The notes below the pieces were generated by a model, which saw nothing but the letters and a program-made list of their open reading frames with translations, was not told where the DNA came from and did no database searches. DNA of 64,000 nt, taken from NCBI GenBank assembly GCA_902464405.1, contig CABQJD010000001.1, positions 186,001 through 250,000 on the forward strand, given 5' to 3'. The position numbers and the translations under genes were made by a program. Each line of letters starts with the position of its first letter. The stretch's first letter is position 1. Of the stretch, positions 59,508-64,000 are shown piece after piece. This DNA is from an uncultured Actinomycetaceae bacterium (GTDB lineage: Bacteria; Actinomycetota; Actinomycetes; Actinomycetales; Actinomycetaceae).

Positions 59508-60638
59508 ATGAAAAAAATTACGGCAATTGGTGCCTTCCTCGTTGGAGCACTCGTGATCCTTTTCCTTATGATGCCATATCTCCAGCGTCTCAACGAGCTT
59601 GAACATCAGCAAAAATTAGCTCCATCGTCTGCGCAATCCTCAGAGACTAGTAGAAATCTCGTCCCAGAAAATTATCAGCCGATCGGAGCCGAACGAATTA
59701 TTGCTGCTGCTCAGGCGGTGACGATAAAGAGCGGTGAGCCGATCAAAATAGGGTTACTTCAGATGATGGATCATCCGTCACTCGACGACATTCGCTACGG
59801 AATTATCGACCAACTTGCACACCGAGGATACATTAACGGCGTAAATATCGACATCGATTACAAAAATGGCAATGGCGATCAAAATACAATGAAATCAATT
59901 GCCGATCAATTTATGGCAGATGGTAGCGATATTCTTATCGGTATCGCTACTCCAGCAGCGCAAGCTCTCCAAAATGCTTCGCAAGGAAAGACTCCCGTAG
60001 TCTTCGCTGGAGTTTCAGATCCACTTGGTGCGAAACTCGTCACTTCACTAGAAAAGCCAGGAGCTAATATCACGGGCGCAACGTTCTCGAACAACAACGA
60101 GGGTACGTTGGGAATTATTGGCGATATTACTCCGCACGTTAAAACAATTGGAGTTTTGTACAATACATCAGAGCAGAATGCGGCTCAAGAAATCGCAAAT
60201 TTCAAGCCTCTTGCTGTGGCAGCTGGATATGACGTCAAAGAAGCGACAATCACTAGCACGAATGATTTAGCTCAGGTGGCAGAGCAGCTCGCTTCGGAGG
60301 TAGACGCAATTTTTGTGCCGCAAGATAATACGATTGCTGGAGCAATGCCAACTCTTATTTCGGTGACGAATGCGCATAAAATTCCTGTATATCCAGTGGT
60401 GGATGCGATGGTAGAATCTGGCGGATTAGCTACTGTCGGTTTGAACCAGTACCTATGGGGTGCAGATTCTGGAACTGTTGTGGCAGATATTTTGGAGGGC
60501 GCTGAACCAGCTGAGTATGCAGTCAAAGTGAGTGAAGCCTCGAATACCTTCATCAATACACACGAAGCTGCAACGCTTGGAATCACAATTCCAGAAAATG
60601 TTTTGAAAGAAGCTATCGATCTTTCTCCAACAAAATAA
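59508..60638 (+). CDS. ABC substrate-binding protein, TrpX-type
   Basis: 376 residues. The N-terminal hydrophobic helix (about 5-25, no lipobox Cys) anchors a PF04392-type binding protein, with IKIGLLQMMDHPSLDDIRYG, IGIATPAAQALQNAS and TPVVFAGVSDPLGAKL. This family includes the streptococcal tryptophan transporter TrpX. Trp is inferred from the leader peptide; the family alone would allow other ligands. GAAAG lies upstream. The permease follows 26 bases downstream. Confidence 0.85.
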   Translation: MKKITAIGAFLVGALVILFLMMPYLQRLNELEHQQKLAPSSAQSSETSRNLVPENYQPIGAERIIAAAQAVTIKSGEPIKIGLLQMMDHPSLDDIRYGIIDQLAHRGYINGVNIDIDYKNGNGDQNTMKSIADQFMADGSDILIGIATPAAQALQNASQGKTPVVFAGVSDPLGAKLVTSLEKPGANITGATFSNNNEGTLGIIGDITPHVKTIGVLYNTSEQNAAQEIANFKPLAVAAGYDVKEATITSTNDLAQVAEQLASEVDAIFVPQDNTIAGAMPTLISVTNAHKIPVYPVVDAMVESGGLATVGLNQYLWGADSGTVVADILEGAEPAEYAVKVSEASNTFINTHEAATLGITIPENVLKEAIDLSPTK

Positions 60639-60664
60639 GCTCTATCAGAGTAAGGAAATATATC

Positions 60665-61579
60665 GTGGACATCCTGCTTTCTGCCGTTTCGCAAGGCGCA
60701 ATATGGACGATTATGGGCATCGGTGTGTTTATTACATTTCGAGTGCTCAACGAAGCAGACCTCACCACTGAGGCGTCATTTACTCTTGGAGCAGCAATCG
60801 GAGGGCAGTTCCTTCTTCTGGGAATGCACCCTTTGCTCTCTCTGGTAATCGCATTTTTCACAGGGGCTGCGGCAGGTGCGGTGACGGCGCTGCTCATTAC
60901 GCGAGCGCATATCAATTCTCTCCTTGCAGGGATTATCACAATGACTGGTCTCTATTCCGTCAATCTTGTTTTCCTTGGAAAAGCTAATATCTCGCTTTCC
61001 AACACCACAACTCTCAAAACAATGATTGGTTCTGTGCATTTACCTCGCAATCTCGACACCCTTCTTATTGGCGTGGTGATGATTGCACTTGTGGTACTTG
61101 CGCTCAGCGCATTTTTTCGCACGGATATGGGGCAAGCGCTCATCGCTACAGGCGATAACCCCGTGATGGCAAATGCCCTTGGTATTCCCTCAAAAGAAAT
61201 GATGATGCTCGGCTATATGCTTGGTAATGCTTTAATCGCTACCTCTGGCTATCTAGTTGCCACCGATAATGGCTACGCAGATATTTCAATGGGAGTTGGC
61301 TCGATTGTGATCGGTCTTGCCGCCATTATTATCGGGGAAGTTCTTGTGAAGAAAGTGAGTTTGCCGCTGCGTCTTCTCGCGATTTTTCTCGGCTCGGTGA
61401 TTTATCGTCTTTTGCTTGCGTTGGTGCTGATGCTTAACATCAACACGAATCATTTCAAACTCATTTCCGCTATTGTGCTTGGGTTGTGCCTCTCAATTCC
61501 CGCACTCCAGCAGTATATGGCGAATAAGAAAATGCGCTGTATCAACAAAGATGAGGCAGTGAAAGGAGTTTTACAATGA
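60665..61579 (+). CDS. ABC permease, TrpY-type
   Basis: 304 residues with eight to nine hydrophobic helices, branched-chain-type permease fold (BPD_transp_2). GQALIATGDNPVMANALGI is the coupling loop to the ATPase. AAGGAA lies upstream of the GTG start. It overlaps the ATPase start by four bases (ATGA). Confidence 0.88.
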   Translation: MDILLSAVSQGAIWTIMGIGVFITFRVLNEADLTTEASFTLGAAIGGQFLLLGMHPLLSLVIAFFTGAAAGAVTALLITRAHINSLLAGIITMTGLYSVNLVFLGKANISLSNTTTLKTMIGSVHLPRNLDTLLIGVVMIALVVLALSAFFRTDMGQALIATGDNPVMANALGIPSKEMMMLGYMLGNALIATSGYLVATDNGYADISMGVGSIVIGLAAIIIGEVLVKKVSLPLRLLAIFLGSVIYRLLLALVLMLNINTNHFKLISAIVLGLCLSIPALQQYMANKKMRCINKDEAVKGVLQ

Positions 61580-62352
61580 GCGTTTTAGCTTTGGAGCACG
61601 TGAGTAAAACATTTCATCAACGTACAGCTGATGCTTTCGTAGCGCTTGATTCTGTAGATTTTCGCATGGAAGAAGGCGATTTCGTGACGATTGTAGGCGG
61701 CAACGGTGCAGGTAAATCGACCTTGCTCAACGTCATTTCGGGAGCGATTGCTGTGGATAGCGGGCAGGTGTATATCGATGACGTCGCCGTCACCAATAAA
61801 GCAGAAGAAGACCGTGCCGCTCTGATCGGGCGGGTCTTTCAGGATCCGAAGATGGGAACTGCTCCTCGCATGACGGTGATTGAGAATCTGCTTCTTGCGC
61901 AAAAACGCGGTGAAAATCGTCAGCTCAAAATTTCGATGAATGAAGCGAAGCGTAGAGAATTTATTGATCTCGTTCAACCCCTCGGTTTGGGGTTGGAAAC
62001 TCGCTTGGATACGGAGATTGGCGTACTTTCAGGCGGGCAGAGGCAAGCGATTACCTTGCTCATGGCAACGCTGAAAACGCCGCGTCTTCTTCTTCTCGAT
62101 GAGCACACGGCAGCGCTCGATCCGAAAACGGCGAAGGCGGTGCTTGAGCTTACGCGCCGCACAATTGCCGATAAGGGTTTAAGTGCACTGATGATTACTC
62201 ATCACCTCAAAGATGCGCTTGAGCTGGGGAATCGCATGATCGTGATGAATCACGGGAAGATTGTGCACGATTTTAATGCGGAAGAAAAAGCGCAGCTCAC
62301 TGCGGGAGAGCTATATGAAATGGTCGGTGAGCTGGAAGAAGAGATTGATTGA
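61576..62352 (+). CDS. ABC ATPase, TrpZ-type
   Basis: 258 residues. Walker A GGNGAGKSTLL, signature LSGGQRQAITLLMA and Walker B LLLLDEHTAALDP (His in place of the usual Pro after DE, seen in this subfamily). The switch His is in MITHH. It completes the three-gene operon and overlaps the permease stop. Confidence 0.9.
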   Translation: MSVLALEHVSKTFHQRTADAFVALDSVDFRMEEGDFVTIVGGNGAGKSTLLNVISGAIAVDSGQVYIDDVAVTNKAEEDRAALIGRVFQDPKMGTAPRMTVIENLLLAQKRGENRQLKISMNEAKRREFIDLVQPLGLGLETRLDTEIGVLSGGQRQAITLLMATLKTPRLLLLDEHTAALDPKTAKAVLELTRRTIADKGLSALMITHHLKDALELGNRMIVMNHGKIVHDFNAEEKAQLTAGELYEMVGELEEEID

Positions 62353-62393
62353 TGGTTCTTGCCGTGGCAATCTGCTGTGCCGATATGCTGGGA

Positions 62394-62432
62394 GGATTTA
62401 ACGTAACGATTTAGCGTGACGATTTAACACGG
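62394..62432. repeat. Three 13-bp direct repeats
   Basis: GGATTTAACGTAA, CGATTTAGCGTGA and CGATTTAACACGG are head-to-tail, 13 bp each, sharing GATTTA at the same place. They lie in the 216-base gap after the transporter operon, which otherwise holds no gene. Confidence 0.7.
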
Positions 62433-62568
62433 TTACTTGGTGTTCTTATCCCATACGCAATCCGACGTGCAGCCTTCTTCATATCTGGTTTATCTGCTGG
62501 TTTATTCGATCGCATTTCTTACTGCTTGCGTGCAAAATGAGCAGGGTAGTTTGTGAGATGATAAGCCT

Positions 62569-63882
62569 ATGGATTTTATGCAGTGGGCGTTAGAGCAAGC
62601 ATCGCGGCATCCAGATCTTGGCGATGCTGTGGTGACGGCTGACGGTGAGTGGCTGGTTATATTATTGGCTGACAGGCGAACATTTCGTTTCCGCCCAGGA
62701 GCGCTTATTAAAGAAGATGCTCCAGAAGCAGAACGGGCTGAGCTGCTCTCACGACTATTGACTATTGGTGTACAGCAGGCAGCTACACCGCAAATAGAGC
62801 CAGAGCAGCCCCCGTCTGCCGTCACCTCTTATCCCACACCCTCTACATCTGACGTACTCTCCTTTGATGCGGAGCTTTCGGCCTTGGAGAGCGGCAGCCA
62901 GATTGAAGGATCACCTGCGATTCTCCCGATTGTGCGTGCGGCAGATTATTTTCTCGCATCGCATAAAGGCAACGATTCAATCGTCTATCTTCCTCTGACT
63001 GATTTTGTGGGCGTGGGATTGGCGTATGATCTTCCAGGGGCGCTTCAGCCCGTCTATTATTCGCAGCTGGAAAGTTCTTATGCAAATGTGGGCGATTTGT
63101 TGGCGCAATCTGTACGTACTCTACGTGGGCATATCGGTGGGCAGAAACTTTCTGTTGAAGTTGGAGTATCCGCTATTGCTGGGGCTGAAGTCGTAGTGTT
63201 TTTACATCCTGAAGACTATGAGCTTTCGTGGCTATGCGATGTGGAGCTACTCATGCAAGTGGCAGAGCAGCTTGCTCAGAGCCATCCTGATTCGATTCCT
63301 TTGTTTGTGCCAGCTTCTCGCACAAAGTTATATGTGGTGTTTAGCGAAGACCCGTATCTTGCTGATTTTTTCAAACTTTTGTTGGTACAACGTGAAAATC
63401 CAGAAGCCGTCTATCCGCTCCCACATACTCTTGCCGCAGATGGCTGGCGTGAATGGATTCCTTTTCCTGGATCTCCTTTAGCTGAAGTGCTTGGTGCTTT
63501 GCGCACATCTTTCCAAGAGAGGATTTATGCAGCCCAGGTGAAAGCACTGGCTGAATGGGGAGCTGTTGGCGCTCTTAAAAATTACGCGGCGAAGCGCACA
63601 CAATCTGGTGAGCGTGTGAGCGTCACGGAGTGGAATTCTCTCGATGGGCACGGTTCGATTCCGAATACGGATTTTGTAACGATTGTGCGTGAGCCGTCAC
63701 CGCACCCTTGGGAAGATAGCCAGCCTTTGCGTATTACTGTAAGGGCACACGTCGCACGCGAGATTTGGCAGCAGGGATTTGAGCGTGACGCCAATGCTTG
63801 GCCGCCTCGCTGGAATGTTTCTGGTTTTCCAGACGAAGCGACCCTGCATCTACTCATCTCGCAGGTAGATCGTGAGTTTTAG
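62569..63882 (+). CDS. Unrecognised 437-residue protein
   Basis: Soluble, with no signal peptide or membrane segment. An N-terminal unit (about 1-70, DFMQWALEQASRHPDLGDAVVTADGEW), a Pro/Ser-rich linker (about 70-120) and a larger mixed alpha/beta part follow, with PLTDFVGVGLAYDLPG and SVEVGVSAIAGAEVVVFLHPED. No catalytic motif is visible. The start has no clear ribosome site and GATGAT lies six bases upstream. I do not recognise the family. Confidence 0.7.
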   Translation: MDFMQWALEQASRHPDLGDAVVTADGEWLVILLADRRTFRFRPGALIKEDAPEAERAELLSRLLTIGVQQAATPQIEPEQPPSAVTSYPTPSTSDVLSFDAELSALESGSQIEGSPAILPIVRAADYFLASHKGNDSIVYLPLTDFVGVGLAYDLPGALQPVYYSQLESSYANVGDLLAQSVRTLRGHIGGQKLSVEVGVSAIAGAEVVVFLHPEDYELSWLCDVELLMQVAEQLAQSHPDSIPLFVPASRTKLYVVFSEDPYLADFFKLLLVQRENPEAVYPLPHTLAADGWREWIPFPGSPLAEVLGALRTSFQERIYAAQVKALAEWGAVGALKNYAAKRTQSGERVSVTEWNSLDGHGSIPNTDFVTIVREPSPHPWEDSQPLRITVRAHVAREIWQQGFERDANAWPPRWNVSGFPDEATLHLLISQVDREF

Positions 63883-63904
63883 AAAGCAACTCAATCTTTC
63901 ACGA

Positions 63905-64000
63905 TTACTTATAGGATTTACGTTCGCGGCGTTTTTCAGCGCGTCCGCTTGCTACAGTTGTTGCTACGGTGACGTCGTCATGTGATTCTTTTCCGAGAGT
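63905..64000 (-). CDS. C-terminal end of a minus-strand gene
   Basis: 31 residues before a TAA stop at 63905, open to the window edge. The end is basic (GRAEKRRERKSYK). Too short to identify. It converges on the previous gene with 22 bases between. Confidence 0.55.
   Translation of the reverse strand, partial: TLGKESHDDVTVATTVASGRAEKRRERKSYK

Overview
This window looks like chromosomal DNA of a host-associated actinobacterium with moderate GC (roughly half by eye), probably in or near the Actinomycetaceae (Actinomyces / Arcanobacterium / Trueperella-type organisms). I infer this from the fhaA-fhaB-pstP locus, the actinobacterial DUF5926 and DUF4032 families, NarL-type two-component systems, dense use of leaderless promoters (a TAnnnT hexamer 6-7 bases before the start codon), and a large sortase-anchored sialidase. 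I cannot name the species. Most of the window is ordinary core genome: both strands are used, operons are short, there are six tRNA genes, and I see no phage or transposase.

Layout. 1-2100: end of the FHA / PP2C phosphatase locus (minus). 2.3-7.2 kb: serS, a HAD phosphatase, two tRNA-Ser, a ClbS/DfsB-like protein, tRNA-Leu and a flavodoxin. 7.6-12.4 kb: a zinc-uptake operon (lipoprotein, ATPase, permease) ending in a six-motif histidine-triad protein. 12.4-15 kb: nadE, a YadS-type membrane protein and a zinc-type macrodomain protein. 15.1-18 kb: a response regulator, a kinase without membrane sensor, and a Fic protein with a repeat-bearing linker. 18.4-25 kb: an EamA transporter and a 1752-residue sialidase/hexosaminidase fusion. 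25.4-28.6 kb: an ABC exporter pair and a TPR-YbjN gene broken by an in-frame TGA. 28.6-29.1 kb: tRNA-Ser(CGA) followed by a 104-bp tandem hairpin array. 29.4-36.3 kb: a diacylglycerol-kinase-family gene, a DASS transporter, menI-like/menE/menB, tadA and upp.

36.4-41.6 kb is the most unusual region. A histidine kinase and NarL-type regulator lie between two small secreted-peptide genes, each preceded by a pair of near-identical palindromes whose centres are 23 bp apart. A small membrane protein gene sits on each side, and a decayed reading frame containing a copy of part of the second peptide gene follows. This looks like a self-regulated peptide signalling or peptide-toxin/immunity locus that I cannot match to a described system.

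41.7-58.5 kb returns to core functions: a PH-like membrane protein, tRNA-Thr, a DsbA-like protein, a Ser/Thr kinase, an MsmK/UgpC-type ATPase next to a DUF4032 protein, lysC-asd, dnaX-recR, an aromatic/histidinol-phosphate aminotransferase with aroD, and an App1-like phosphatase. 58.6-62.4 kb holds tRNA-Arg and a TrpXYZ-type transporter operon preceded by a Trp-rich leader peptide and terminator that look like a transcription attenuator. The window ends in an unrecognised 437-residue protein and the tail of a minus-strand gene.
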